DNA of 64,000 bases from Candidatus Nanopelagicales bacterium (GTDB taxonomy: Bacteria > Actinomycetota > Actinomycetes > Nanopelagicales > Nanopelagicaceae), in the NCBI GenBank assembly GCA_030834095.1, contig JAURGA010000001.1, positions 1-64,000 on the forward strand. Direction: 5' to 3'. Shown in pieces: positions 23,140 to 31,374 of this stretch (its first letter is position 1; each line of letters opens with the position of its first letter). Both the position numbers and the translations under genes were made by a program. The notes beneath the pieces were generated by a model. That model was not told where the DNA came from. It was given only the letters and a program-made list of their open reading frames with translations, and did no database searches.

Positions 23140-23780
23140 TGCGCTTAATCCTGGTAGGTCCACCAGGTGCGGGCAAGGGAACACAAGCAGTTCATCTCGC
23201 ATCACACTTTTCGATACCCCATATCTCTACTGGCGATATTTTTCGTCTAAATATTAAAGGTGAAACTAAATTAGGTTTGCATGCCAAATCTTTTATGGAT
23301 GCCGGAAATCTAGTTCCAGATTCAGTTACTAATGACATGGTTGCAGATCGTTTAACCCATGCGGATGCAAAGGGTGGCTTTCTTCTAGATGGATATCCAA
23401 GAAATATTGGCCAAGCTGATTTCCTAAAAGAAAATTTGGAGAATTCAGGAACCCCACTTGATGCCGTGCTCGAATTCAAATTAGAGAACGCTGAAATTAT
23501 TAAACGGTTATCTGGTCGCAGAGCTTGCCGGGGTTGTGGCGGAACTTCTCATGTAATTTTCGAGGCGCCAAAAGTTGCTGGTGTTTGTGATTCTTGTGGC
23601 GGCGAGTTGTATCAACGTTCTGATGATGCCGAAAACGTTATTGCCAATCGCCTTGCAGTTTATGCCGACCAGACCGAGCCAATAATTAGTTACTACAAGA
23701 GCTCCGGATTGTTGAAAACTATTTCAGCCGTGGGTGAAGTTTCAGATATTGCAGCACGTGCAATAGCAGCCCTTAAGTAA
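23139..23780 (+). CDS. adk: Adenylate kinase, zinc-LID form
   Basis: Converts AMP plus ATP to two ADP. It has 213 residues with P-loop GPPGAGKGT (7-15), the DGYPRN motif and a long LID. The LID holds four cysteines, Cys130, Cys133, Cys150 and Cys153, so it probably binds structural zinc as in many Gram-positive enzymes; many actinobacterial Adk proteins instead have a short LID. It is coupled to secY and followed by map after four bases. Confidence 0.97.
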   Translation: MRLILVGPPGAGKGTQAVHLASHFSIPHISTGDIFRLNIKGETKLGLHAKSFMDAGNLVPDSVTNDMVADRLTHADAKGGFLLDGYPRNIGQADFLKENLENSGTPLDAVLEFKLENAEIIKRLSGRRACRGCGGTSHVIFEAPKVAGVCDSCGGELYQRSDDAENVIANRLAVYADQTEPIISYYKSSGLLKTISAVGEVSDIAARAIAALK

Positions 23781-23784
23781 AAAC

Positions 23785-24597
23785 ATGGCAATTCAGATAA
23801 AAACTTTGGATCAGCTAAAGCTGATGCGCAAAGCTGGACTCGTTGTTGGCCAGACTCTAGAACTGATGTGCAATGCTGTAGCGCCTGGAATTACCACAAA
23901 TGATTTAAACAATATTGCGATAAAGAATCTGGCAGCAAATGGCGCTAAATCAAATTTTCTCAACTATCACGGCTTTCCTGCAGTTATCTGTGCTTCGGTA
24001 AACGATGCGATTGTTCATGGAATTCCCAATGATCTCCCGATTAAAGATGGCGACATTGTTTCTATAGATTTCGGTGCAATTATCGAGGGCTGGCACGGGG
24101 ATGCTGCTCTTTCAGTTATCGCAGGAACCAAGGACCCTGATGATCAGAAGCTTTTAGATACCTGCGAAGAGTCAATGTGGCAGGGGATTGCAGCTGGCAA
24201 AGTTGGCGCAAACCTAACCGATATCTCTTTTGCAATTGAAGATTACATTCGCTCGCAGGGTAAGTATGGAATTCTGCGCGAATATGGTGGCCATGGAATT
24301 GGTACCGAAATGCATCAAGAACCGCATGTCTTAAATTTTGGTGCTGCTGGAATGGGGCCCGAACTAAAACCTGGTATCGCACTCGCAATTGAACCAATGA
24401 TTACGAGGGGTTCTGCCAAGACCAAAGTCCTGGCTGATGAGTGGACCGTTGTTTCGCAGGACGGATCTCGGGGTGCGCATTTCGAGCATTCCTTCGCTCT
24501 GTTGCCAGATGGAAAGCCCTTTGTACTGACAGCCATAGACGGTGGAGCCGCGAAATTGGCTAAATTCGACCTCGAAATCTCGGACCTTTTACAGTAA
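23785..24597 (+). CDS. map: Methionine aminopeptidase, type I
   Basis: Removes the initiator methionine from new proteins. It has 270 residues in the pita-bread fold. Candidate metal ligands are Asp95 (SIDFG), Asp106 (WHGDAA), His170 (GGHGIGTEMH), Glu203 (AIEPM) and Glu234 (FEHSF). No N-terminal zinc-finger or SH3-binding extension is present. It follows adk, and a weak hairpin lies after its stop before infA. Confidence 0.96.
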   Translation: MAIQIKTLDQLKLMRKAGLVVGQTLELMCNAVAPGITTNDLNNIAIKNLAANGAKSNFLNYHGFPAVICASVNDAIVHGIPNDLPIKDGDIVSIDFGAIIEGWHGDAALSVIAGTKDPDDQKLLDTCEESMWQGIAAGKVGANLTDISFAIEDYIRSQGKYGILREYGGHGIGTEMHQEPHVLNFGAAGMGPELKPGIALAIEPMITRGSAKTKVLADEWTVVSQDGSRGAHFEHSFALLPDGKPFVLTAIDGGAAKLAKFDLEISDLLQ

Positions 24598-24608
24598 TTA
24601 GGAGTATA

Positions 24609-24635
24609 AGAGCCGATTTCCTGATTTCGGGCTCT
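24609..24635 (+). terminator. Weak hairpin between map and infA
   Basis: AGAGCC (24609-24614) pairs with GGCTCT (24630-24635); with one bulge the stem extends through CGA/TCG. There is no T-run after it, so termination is doubtful. It overlaps the putative -35 region of infA. Confidence 0.3.
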
Positions 24636-24646
24636 CGCCTTAGACT
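24618..24646 (+). promoter_or_regulatory. Possible infA promoter
   Basis: A TAGACT -10 box at 24641-24646 has a poor -35 (TTCCTG) at 17 bases. The same TAGACT box occurs before guaB and pcrA. Transcription would start about 58 bases before infA. Confidence 0.35.
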
Positions 24647-24709
24647 AACCCTCTGCCCAGAAATGGTCGGACCCCTGTTAATGTTTTGAAATAGAGAAGT
24701 AGGTACTGC

Positions 24710-24931
24710 TTGGCTAAGAAAGACGGCGCAATCGAAATCGAAGGCTCCGTATCTGAAGCGCTACCAAACGCAATGTTTCGAGTTACGTTAACAAACGGAC
24801 ACGTAGTACTTGCACACATCAGCGGCAAGATGCGACAGAACTACATTCGCATTCTTCCTGAAGATCGCGTGATTGTAGAACTAAGTCCATACGATCTCAC
24901 AAGAGGTCGAATTATCTATCGTTACAAGTAA
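24710..24931 (+). CDS. infA: Translation initiation factor IF-1, TTG start
   Basis: IF-1, 73 residues, an S1/OB-fold protein that blocks the A site during initiation. The sequence [20 protein letters not shown] through the end [12 protein letters not shown] is full length. The start codon is TTG at 24710: a stop codon (TAG at 24692) and no ATG or GTG lie upstream in frame, so TTG is the only start that gives a complete protein. An AAGTAGG site precedes it. rpmJ follows after 11 bases. Confidence 0.96.
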   Translation: MAKKDGAIEIEGSVSEALPNAMFRVTLTNGHVVLAHISGKMRQNYIRILPEDRVIVELSPYDLTRGRIIYRYK

Positions 24932-24942
24932 GAGGAGTTATC

Positions 24943-25056
24943 GTGAAGGTAAAACCAAGCGTGAAGAAGATTTGCGACAAGTGCAAAGTTATTCGTCGTA
25001 ATGGTCGCGTAATGGTTATTTGCGACAACCTTCGTCACAAGCAACGTCAAGGGTAA
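24943..25056 (+). CDS. rpmJ: 50S ribosomal protein L36, zinc form
   Basis: bL36, only 37 residues, from the GTG at 24943 behind AAGAGGAG. It begins [17 protein letters not shown] and ends RHKQRQG. Zinc ligands are Cys11, Cys14, Cys27 and His32, the C+ form of the protein. It sits in the usual place between infA and rpsM. Confidence 0.96.
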   Translation: MKVKPSVKKICDKCKVIRRNGRVMVICDNLRHKQRQG

Positions 25057-25104
25057 TAAAAACTAAACGCGTGATGCGACTTAAGTATTAAAAACACTTA
25101 AGAC

Positions 25105-25167
25105 CTTCGGACCGAAAGGCCGAAGCCAAACTTAAAAAGTTTGGGTGCATTGCGGAGGACCTTTCGG
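25105..25167 (+). promoter_or_regulatory. Leader with competing hairpins before rpsM
   Basis: The 132-base gap between rpmJ and rpsM holds nested inverted repeats. CTTCGG (25105-25110) pairs with CCGAAG (25120-25125). CCAAACTT (25126-25133) pairs exactly with AAGTTTGG around an AAA loop. CCGAAAGG (25112-25119), which is in the first loop, is the exact complement of CCTTTCGG (25160-25167). A switchable RNA leader is possible; nothing shows the ligand. Confidence 0.4.
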
Positions 25168-25188
25168 ATATAGAAATAAGGTAACGAT

Positions 25189-25566
25189 ATGGCACGTCTT
25201 GTTGGTGTCGATCTTCCCCGCGAAAAGCGGTTAGAGATTGCACTCACCTACATTTTCGGTATCGGCCTAACCCGTTCACATGCGATTCTTGCAGCGACAG
25301 GTGTTAGCCCAGATACTCGAGTTAAAGATCTTCAAGAGCCAGATTTGGCAAAGCTTCGTGAATACATCGAAGAAAATTACAAAATCGAAGGTGATCTTCG
25401 TCGTGAAGTAGCAGGAGATATTCGCCGCAAGGTTGAAATTCAGAGCTACCAAGGTATTCGCCACCGCAAGGGACTTCCTGTACGTGGTCAGCGCACACAT
25501 ACAAATGCGCGTACACGTAAGGGCCCACGTAAGGCTATCGCCGGTAAGAAGAAGGAGACCAAGTAA
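25189..25566 (+). CDS. rpsM: 30S ribosomal protein S13
   Basis: uS13, 125 residues, in the head of the small subunit where it contacts tRNA and forms intersubunit bridges. It starts [40 protein letters not shown] and the basic tail are typical. A TAAGGTAACG stretch precedes the ATG. It overlaps rpsK by one base (TAATG) and opens the alpha operon. Confidence 0.97.
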   Translation: MARLVGVDLPREKRLEIALTYIFGIGLTRSHAILAATGVSPDTRVKDLQEPDLAKLREYIEENYKIEGDLRREVAGDIRRKVEIQSYQGIRHRKGLPVRGQRTHTNARTRKGPRKAIAGKKKETK

Positions 25567-25982
25567 TGGCTGCACCTAAGTCAAAGACTGCCGCAACTAA
25601 GGGCAAGGTCAAACTTCGCAAGAAGGAGAAGAAGAATGTTGCAGTGGGCCAGGCCTACATCAAATCAACATTCAACAACACAATTATTTCTATTACAGAT
25701 CCTTCGGGCGCTGTTATCTCTTGGTCATCTGCTGGTCAGGTTGGCTTTAAGGGTTCACGTAAATCAACACCATTCGCCGCACAGATGGCAGCAGAAGCTG
25801 CAGCTCGTCGCGCGCAAGAACATGGTTTGAAGAAGGTTGATGTTTTCGTAAAGGGTCCAGGATCTGGTCGCGAAACTGCTATCCGTTCATTGCAAGCAGC
25901 CGGTCTGGAAGTTGGAGCCATCTCTGATGTAACTCCTGCACCACACAATGGCTGCCGCCCAACCAAACCACGTAGAGTTTAA
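25566..25982 (+). CDS. rpsK: 30S ribosomal protein S11
   Basis: uS11, 138 residues, in the platform next to the E site. [22 protein letters not shown] sequence appears as [20 protein letters not shown], and the C-terminal [12 protein letters not shown] is conserved. A Lys-rich N-terminal extension of about 20 residues is present. It lies between rpsM and rpsD. Confidence 0.97.
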   Translation: MAAPKSKTAATKGKVKLRKKEKKNVAVGQAYIKSTFNNTIISITDPSGAVISWSSAGQVGFKGSRKSTPFAAQMAAEAAARRAQEHGLKKVDVFVKGPGSGRETAIRSLQAAGLEVGAISDVTPAPHNGCRPTKPRRV

Positions 25983-25998
25983 GGAAGGAAGAGAATAA

Positions 25999-26625
25999 AT
26001 GGCCCGTTACACAGGAGCAGATTGCAAGCGCTGCCGTCGCGAAAAAGTAAAACTCTTTCTTAAGGGTTCTAAGTGCGATGGTCCAAAGTGTCCGATCGAA
26101 TCACGTCCTTATCCACCAGGACAGCACGGTCGCGGTCGTTCAAAAGAATCTGAATATTTATTGCAGATGCGTGAAAAGCAGAAGTGCGCTCGCATTTACG
26201 GTGTTCTAGAGAAGCAATTCCGCGGATATTACGAAGAGGCAAACCGTCTTCAAGGTAAGACTGGTGAAAACCTTCTAATCATTCTTGAAACTCGTCTAGA
26301 TAACGTTGTTTATCGCGCTGGCTTTGCAAAGAGCCGCGATATGGCACGTCAACTAGTTCGTCACGGTCACTTCCTGGTTAACGGCAAGAAGGTAAACATT
26401 CCTTCATTCCGCGTAACTCCAATGGATGTCATCGATGTTCTTCCAGGATCACAAGATGCCACTCCATTTATCGTGGCAAGTGCTGAACTTGGTGAAAAAG
26501 CAGTCCCAGCGTGGATGGAAGTTGTTGGATCAAAGTTACGTATTTTGGTTCACGCAACCCCTACTCGCACAGTGATTGATACCCAAGTGCAAGAGCAATT
26601 AATCGTTGAACTTTATTCTAAGTAG
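25999..26625 (+). CDS. rpsD: 30S ribosomal protein S4, zinc-binding form
   Basis: uS4, 208 residues, a primary 16S rRNA binder. The N-terminus contains four cysteines, Cys9, Cys12, Cys26 and Cys31, a likely zinc site. The S4 RNA-binding domain has RLDNVVYRAGFAKSRDMARQ and VRHGHFLVNGKKVNIPS. An AAGGAAGGAAGAG run precedes the ATG. The gap of 87 bases to rpoA has a small GAGATC/GATCTC inverted repeat. Confidence 0.97.
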   Translation: MARYTGADCKRCRREKVKLFLKGSKCDGPKCPIESRPYPPGQHGRGRSKESEYLLQMREKQKCARIYGVLEKQFRGYYEEANRLQGKTGENLLIILETRLDNVVYRAGFAKSRDMARQLVRHGHFLVNGKKVNIPSFRVTPMDVIDVLPGSQDATPFIVASAELGEKAVPAWMEVVGSKLRILVHATPTRTVIDTQVQEQLIVELYSK

Positions 26626-26712
26626 TAGTCACCACCAGCTTTAAAAAAACTAAAAACGAACTATCAACCGAGAGATCAAATAGTGGATCTCCCAGACAGA
26701 CGGAGGAACTAA

Positions 26713-27720
26713 GTGCTAATTGCACAACGCCCCATCCTCACCGAGGAAGTAGTAAGCGAATACCGTTCACGGTTCATAATCGAACCTCTAGAACCGGGCT
26801 TCGGTTACACCCTTGGTAATTCATTACGTCGCACTCTCTTGTCATCGATTCCTGGTGCAGCTGTCACCAGTATTCGTGTCAATGGCGCGCTACACGAATT
26901 TGCCACCCTTGATGGCGTTAAGGAAGATCTCACAGAGGTCGTTCTAAATATCAAGAACCTAGTCCTCTCATCCGACAACGATGAGCCTTCACTTCTTTAC
27001 ATCCGCAAGAGCGCAGAAGGTGTCGTAACTGGCGCTGACATTGCTGCTCCTGCTGGCGTAGTAGTTCACAATCCAGAACTTCACATCGCAACACTTAACT
27101 CAAAGGCCAGCTTCGAAGTTGAACTTACAGTTGAACGCGGTCGCGGTTATGTAACAGCGGTTCAGAACAAAGCAGCAGGCGGAGAAATTGGTCGTATTCC
27201 AGTTGACTCTATCTACTCACCTGTTCTTCGCGTTACCTACAAAGTTGAAGCAACTCGTGTTGAACAACGCACAGACTTCGATCGTTTGATCGTTGATGTC
27301 GAGACCAAGCAATCAATGAAGCCAGGAGATGCAATGGCATCTGCCGGTAAGACTCTGGTTGAACTATTTGGTCTTGCTCGCGAACTAAACGTTGACGCTG
27401 AAGGCGTTGAAATGGGACCTTCTATTCAAGACACAGCGCTAGCTGCAGATTTAGCTCTTCCAATCGAAGATCTTGATCTAACAGTTCGTTCATACAACTG
27501 CCTAAAGCGTGAAGGTATTCACACAGTAGGCGAACTTGTTGGACGTTCAGAAGCTGATCTAATGGATATCCGTAACTTCGGCTCGAAGTCAATTGATGAA
27601 GTTAAAGCAAAGCTTGTATCAATGTCACTTCAACTTAAGGACAGCCCAATCGGCTTTGATCCAACAAAGCACGCTAACTATGGAACAAACATTGACGATG
27701 ATCTCGTCGATGTTGAGTAA
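26713..27720 (+). CDS. rpoA: RNA polymerase alpha subunit
   Basis: Alpha subunit, 335 residues, which dimerises to start polymerase assembly. The N-terminal domain has [21 protein letters not shown] (about 25-45). A linker precedes the C-terminal domain from about 250, with [20 protein letters not shown] and [15 protein letters not shown], which bind UP-element DNA and activators. The start is GTG at 26713 after CGGAGGAAC. rplQ follows after 14 bases. Confidence 0.98.
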   Translation: MLIAQRPILTEEVVSEYRSRFIIEPLEPGFGYTLGNSLRRTLLSSIPGAAVTSIRVNGALHEFATLDGVKEDLTEVVLNIKNLVLSSDNDEPSLLYIRKSAEGVVTGADIAAPAGVVVHNPELHIATLNSKASFEVELTVERGRGYVTAVQNKAAGGEIGRIPVDSIYSPVLRVTYKVEATRVEQRTDFDRLIVDVETKQSMKPGDAMASAGKTLVELFGLARELNVDAEGVEMGPSIQDTALAADLALPIEDLDLTVRSYNCLKREGIHTVGELVGRSEADLMDIRNFGSKSIDEVKAKLVSMSLQLKDSPIGFDPTKHANYGTNIDDDLVDVE

Positions 27721-27734
27721 GTCAGGAGAAATAA

Positions 27735-28088
27735 ATGCCACGTCCAAGTAAAGGTCCTCGCCTCGGTAGCGGACCTTCTCACGAAAGATTGTTGCTAGGC
27801 ACCCTGGCTGAACAACTTTTCGAACACGGCAAGATCACAACCACTGAAACCAAGGCAAAGCGTCTTCGTCCATTGGCTGAAAAGTTAATTACTGCTGCAA
27901 AGGTTGGAGATCTTCCAGCTCGTCGTCGCGTTATGGAGACAATCCAGAACAAGTCAGTCGTGCACACACTTTTCACTGAGATCGCGCCAACATTCGCAAC
28001 TCGCGAAGGTGGGTACACACGTATCACCAAGATCGGTCCACGTAACGGTGACAATGCGCCAATGGCGGTAATTGAACTCGTTAAGTAA
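27735..28088 (+). CDS. rplQ: 50S ribosomal protein L17
   Basis: bL17, 117 residues, at the tunnel exit. It starts [20 protein letters not shown], and [21 protein letters not shown] is diagnostic. A CAGGAGAAA site precedes the ATG. It is the last gene of the alpha operon; a strong hairpin lies 16 bases after its stop. Confidence 0.97.
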   Translation: MPRPSKGPRLGSGPSHERLLLGTLAEQLFEHGKITTTETKAKRLRPLAEKLITAAKVGDLPARRRVMETIQNKSVVHTLFTEIAPTFATREGGYTRITKIGPRNGDNAPMAVIELVK

Positions 28089-28100
28089 ACCTAATTAGTT

Positions 28101-28874
28101 ATGTCAGAACCCACTGTCTTTCTTGCCAGTGGGTTCTGTCGTTTAAGAATTGATTTAAGTTACGACGGCACAAACTACGCAGGCTGGGCGCCACAACCAG
28201 ATCAACGCACAATTGAAGGTGAACTTACTAGCGCAATTTCAAAGTTAGCAGGCGTTCAAGTCGAACCAGTTGTCGCCGGGCGAACCGATGCCGGAGTCCA
28301 TGCCACCGCGCAAGTTATGCATGTTGATGTTCCAAAAGCTGCTGACGATATTCCTAACTGGGTATTTCGACTTAATCGCATATTGGATCCTGATATCCGG
28401 ATCTTAAAAGTTAGCGCCGCCGCTGATGATTTTCATGCCCGTTTTTCAGCAGTAGAGCGCGAATACCAATATCGTCTGGCCGACAATAATCAGATAGTTC
28501 TGCCACTTGAAAGATACAACACTGCCACCTGGTTTAGAGCGCTCGATGTTGATCGCCTAAATGAGGCGAGTTCACTACTGCTTGGCGAACATGACTTCGT
28601 TGCATTCTGTAAGTTCCGCGAAGATCAAAAGACCGTGCGCACTTTGAAGAAATTTCACTGGTCCAGATTGGATTCCGGAATTCTGACCGCAGATGTGGCG
28701 GCAAATGCATTCTGTTATTCGATGGTCCGAAACCTTGTTGGGGCTGCAGTTGCAGTTGGCGAAGGGCGCTTTGAAAAAGAGTGGGCACAAGCAATCCTTG
28801 ATAATAAAGAGCGAGTATCTGATTCATATGTCTTTCCAGCCAATGGCTTGACCCTGGTTAAAGTCAGTTATTAG
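28101..28874 (+). CDS. truA: tRNA pseudouridine synthase A
   Basis: TruA modifies tRNA positions 38-40. The protein has 257 residues with LSYDGTNYAGWAPQPDQRTI and the catalytic Asp in AGRTDAGVHATAQV. The C-terminal FCYSMVRNLVGA segment is typical. The start is unusual: ATG at 28101 is the only ATG, GTG or TTG in frame before the catalytic domain, it lacks a clear ribosome site, and codons 2-13 lie within the rplQ hairpin. Translation may therefore depend on whether that hairpin forms. The 171 bases after truA hold the rplM promoter. Confidence 0.93.
   Translation: MSEPTVFLASGFCRLRIDLSYDGTNYAGWAPQPDQRTIEGELTSAISKLAGVQVEPVVAGRTDAGVHATAQVMHVDVPKAADDIPNWVFRLNRILDPDIRILKVSAAADDFHARFSAVEREYQYRLADNNQIVLPLERYNTATWFRALDVDRLNEASSLLLGEHDFVAFCKFREDQKTVRTLKKFHWSRLDSGILTADVAANAFCYSMVRNLVGAAVAVGEGRFEKEWAQAILDNKERVSDSYVFPANGLTLVKVSY
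28105..28138 (+). terminator. Perfect 12-bp hairpin after rplQ, inside truA
   Basis: CAGAACCCACTG (28105-28116) pairs exactly with CAGTGGGTTCTG (28127-28138) around a ten-base loop. Only a short TCGTTT follows. It lies 17 bases after the rplQ stop and within the first codons of truA. It may end the alpha operon or attenuate truA. Confidence 0.55.
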
Positions 28875-28946
28875 GGGGCAAAAATCAGGATTTTTGGTGG
28901 TGGGCCTGGCTTTTAGGGTCGATGCACTCGTGTGGGAATAGCGATT

Positions 28947-28975
28947 TTGACCCATTTCCCGTTCACGGGTAATCT
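28947..28975 (+). promoter_or_regulatory. Promoter of rplM-rpsI
   Basis: TTGACC (28947-28952), a 17-base spacer and TAATCT (28970-28975) form one of the best vegetative promoters in the window. Transcription would start near 28982, about 65 bases before rplM. Confidence 0.7.
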
Positions 28976-29045
28976 AGCCCTCTGCTCAAATGGCTAATCA
29001 GTCAGCGAGCTAAACCGAATAACACTTTAGGAAGAGAGATACCTC

Positions 29046-29498
29046 GTGCGCACTTTCACACCAAAGGCTGGTGACGTTGCTCGTAAATGGCACGTCATCG
29101 ATGCAGAAGGAGTTGTACTTGGTCGTCTTGCAAGCCATGCAGCTGTTCTACTTCGCGGAAAGCACAAGACAACATTCGCACCACATATCGACATGGGCGA
29201 CTTCGTAGTTGTTATCAACGCAGAGAAGGTTGTTCTTACCGGACAAAAAGCTGGACAGAAGTTTGCTCACCACCACTCTGGTTTCCCAGGCGGTATGACT
29301 TCTATTGTGTACTCAGATCTTATTAATTCAGATCCAACACGTATCGTTGAAAAAGCAATTCTTGGAATGATTCCAAAGAATAAGTTGGGCCGCACTGTTG
29401 GTTCAAAGCTAAAGGTTTACGCGGGTCCAGCACATCCACATGCTGCGCAGAACCCAACACCATTCGTATTCACCCAAGTTTCCCAAATGACAAAGTAA
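29046..29498 (+). CDS. rplM: 50S ribosomal protein L13
   Basis: uL13, 150 residues, an early assembly protein. It starts at GTG 29046 behind AGGAAGAGAGA and has [18 protein letters not shown], the conserved [13 protein letters not shown] and the C-terminal [17 protein letters not shown]. rpsI follows after 18 bases, the near-universal pair. A frame open on the other strand is a shadow. Confidence 0.97.
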   Translation: MRTFTPKAGDVARKWHVIDAEGVVLGRLASHAAVLLRGKHKTTFAPHIDMGDFVVVINAEKVVLTGQKAGQKFAHHHSGFPGGMTSIVYSDLINSDPTRIVEKAILGMIPKNKLGRTVGSKLKVYAGPAHPHAAQNPTPFVFTQVSQMTK

Positions 29499-29516
29499 GT
29501 AACAGGAGCCATATAA

Positions 29517-30005
29517 ATGTCTGATTTTGATACCGCTATCGATACCGATCAAGATGAAGCTCCAACTTCGTACTCATCATCAACACCTGGCATTGCACCT
29601 GGCCGTAAAGGTGTTCTTGCACCTGGTGGCGGAACCGGTCGTCGTAAAGAAGCAGTTGCTCGTGTTCGTTTAGTTCCTGGTTCAGGTAAGTGGATCGTTA
29701 ACGGTAAAGAATTAGCAGTTTATTTCCCAAATAAAGTTCACCAACAATTAGTGTCAGAACCATTCCGCACTGTTGGTGCTGAAAATGAATTCGATGTTGT
29801 CGCACGTATCAACGGTGGCGGAACATCAGGACAAGCTGGCGCACTTCGTTTAGGTGTTGCTCGTGCTCTAAATGAAATCGATCGTGATGCAAATCGTCCG
29901 GCGCTAAAGAAGGCTGGATTCCTTGCACGCGATGCTCGTGTTATCGAACGTAAGAAGTACGGCCTAAAGAAGGCACGTAAGCGTTCTCAATACAGCAAGC
30001 GTTAA
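29517..30005 (+). CDS. rpsI: 30S ribosomal protein S9
   Basis: uS9, 162 residues, whose C-terminal tail reaches the P site. The tail [17 protein letters not shown] is intact, and [19 protein letters not shown] is conserved. An N-terminal extension of about 40 acidic and Gly/Pro-rich residues is typical of Actinobacteria. AACAGGAGCC precedes the ATG. glmM starts 16 bases after the stop and is probably co-transcribed. Confidence 0.97.
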   Translation: MSDFDTAIDTDQDEAPTSYSSSTPGIAPGRKGVLAPGGGTGRRKEAVARVRLVPGSGKWIVNGKELAVYFPNKVHQQLVSEPFRTVGAENEFDVVARINGGGTSGQAGALRLGVARALNEIDRDANRPALKKAGFLARDARVIERKKYGLKKARKRSQYSKR

Positions 30006-30021
30006 TTCACCCTTCGCAATC

Positions 30022-31344
30022 ATGGCTCTCTTTGGCACTGATGGTGTCAGAGGTGTTGCAAATGTTGATCTCACCGCAGAACTAGCACTCGATTTAGCAG
30101 TTGCTGCTGCGCATGTATTAGGCGAAGTTGGCGCAATCTCCAAGAATCGCCCGAAAGCAATTGTCGGCCAAGATTCACGCGCATCTGGTGAATTTTTAGA
30201 GGCCGCAATTGTTGCTGGATTAGCAAGTGCCGGAGTAGATGTTTATAAAGTTGGTGTTCTACCAACACCTGCAATTGCTCATCTGGTTGCATCAAGTGGC
30301 GCAGATCTTGGCGTAATGATTAGCGCATCGCACAATCCGATGCCAGATAATGGAATTAAATTCTTCGCTAAAGGTGGCGGAAAGTTAGATGATGCTCTCG
30401 AACTAGCAATTGAATCCCGGTTAAATGAGCCCTGGGATCGCCCTGCGGGCCGCGATGTTGGCAGAGTAATTGTTGATGAATCCGCTGCTGAACGATATAT
30501 CTATCACTTGCTCTCATCGCTTTCAGTGAATTTATCTGGAATCAAAGTAGTTGTTGATTGCGCAAATGGCGCAGCTTCAGAGGTTGCTCCTGAGGTTTAT
30601 GCCCGGGCCGGCGCCGAAGTAATTGCAATTTCAAATCAGCCAAATGGCCTAAACATCAATGAGAATTGTGGGTCTACTCACCTTGAGAATTTGATTGTAG
30701 AAGTAAAGAAGCAAGGTGCAGATTTAGGTATTGCTCATGATGGTGATGCCGATCGATGCCTAGCAATTGATGCTGATGGAAATTTGGTTGACGGCGATTA
30801 TATTTTGGCGATCTTGGCAAAGGAATGGCGAGTGCAGACCGTCGTCGGAACTGTGATGACCAACCTTGGATTTATCAAAGCAATGACTGAAAATGGAATT
30901 GCATTTGAAAAGACACCAGTAGGCGATCGTTATGTTTTAGAGAATATGTTGACCAACGGACACAAACTTGGTGGCGAACAATCCGGCCACATAATTATGA
31001 GAGATTTCGCGAATACCGGAGATGGCTTACTAACAGCGCTTCAACTGATGTCAGCCATGGCAAAGTCTAAGAAATCTCTAAAAGAACTTGCAAAAATTAT
31101 GATTCGTTTCCCACAAGTATTGATTAATGTCGAAGGGGTAAATAAATCAAATCTCACAACCTCAAAAGCGATTGCCGCTGCTATCGGAGATAATGAATCA
31201 AAGCTCGGAGTAAATGGTCGAATTTTGTTACGCGCATCAGGCACTGAACCTTTAGTAAGAGTTATGGTGGAAGCCGAAAGCGAGATTGTGGCTGGCGAAA
31301 TCGCTAAGACTCTTGCAACGCTAGTAAGATTAGAACTCTCTTAA
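30022..31344 (+). CDS. glmM: Phosphoglucosamine mutase
   Basis: Interconverts glucosamine-6-phosphate and glucosamine-1-phosphate for UDP-GlcNAc and peptidoglycan. It has 440 residues; the family start ALFGTDGVRG is present. The phosphoserine loop ISASHNPM carries the catalytic Ser103, and the metal loop DGDADRC and the GEQSGH sugar-binding motif are seen. The C-terminal RASGTEPLVRVMVEA phosphate-binding loop is complete. It lies between rpsI and glmS with no clear ribosome site, suggesting coupling to upstream translation. Confidence 0.97.
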   Translation: MALFGTDGVRGVANVDLTAELALDLAVAAAHVLGEVGAISKNRPKAIVGQDSRASGEFLEAAIVAGLASAGVDVYKVGVLPTPAIAHLVASSGADLGVMISASHNPMPDNGIKFFAKGGGKLDDALELAIESRLNEPWDRPAGRDVGRVIVDESAAERYIYHLLSSLSVNLSGIKVVVDCANGAASEVAPEVYARAGAEVIAISNQPNGLNINENCGSTHLENLIVEVKKQGADLGIAHDGDADRCLAIDADGNLVDGDYILAILAKEWRVQTVVGTVMTNLGFIKAMTENGIAFEKTPVGDRYVLENMLTNGHKLGGEQSGHIIMRDFANTGDGLLTALQLMSAMAKSKKSLKELAKIMIRFPQVLINVEGVNKSNLTTSKAIAAAIGDNESKLGVNGRILLRASGTEPLVRVMVEAESEIVAGEIAKTLATLVRLELS

Positions 31345-31374
31345 CTCTCCTAAATTAACGAAGGAGCTTTTTCT

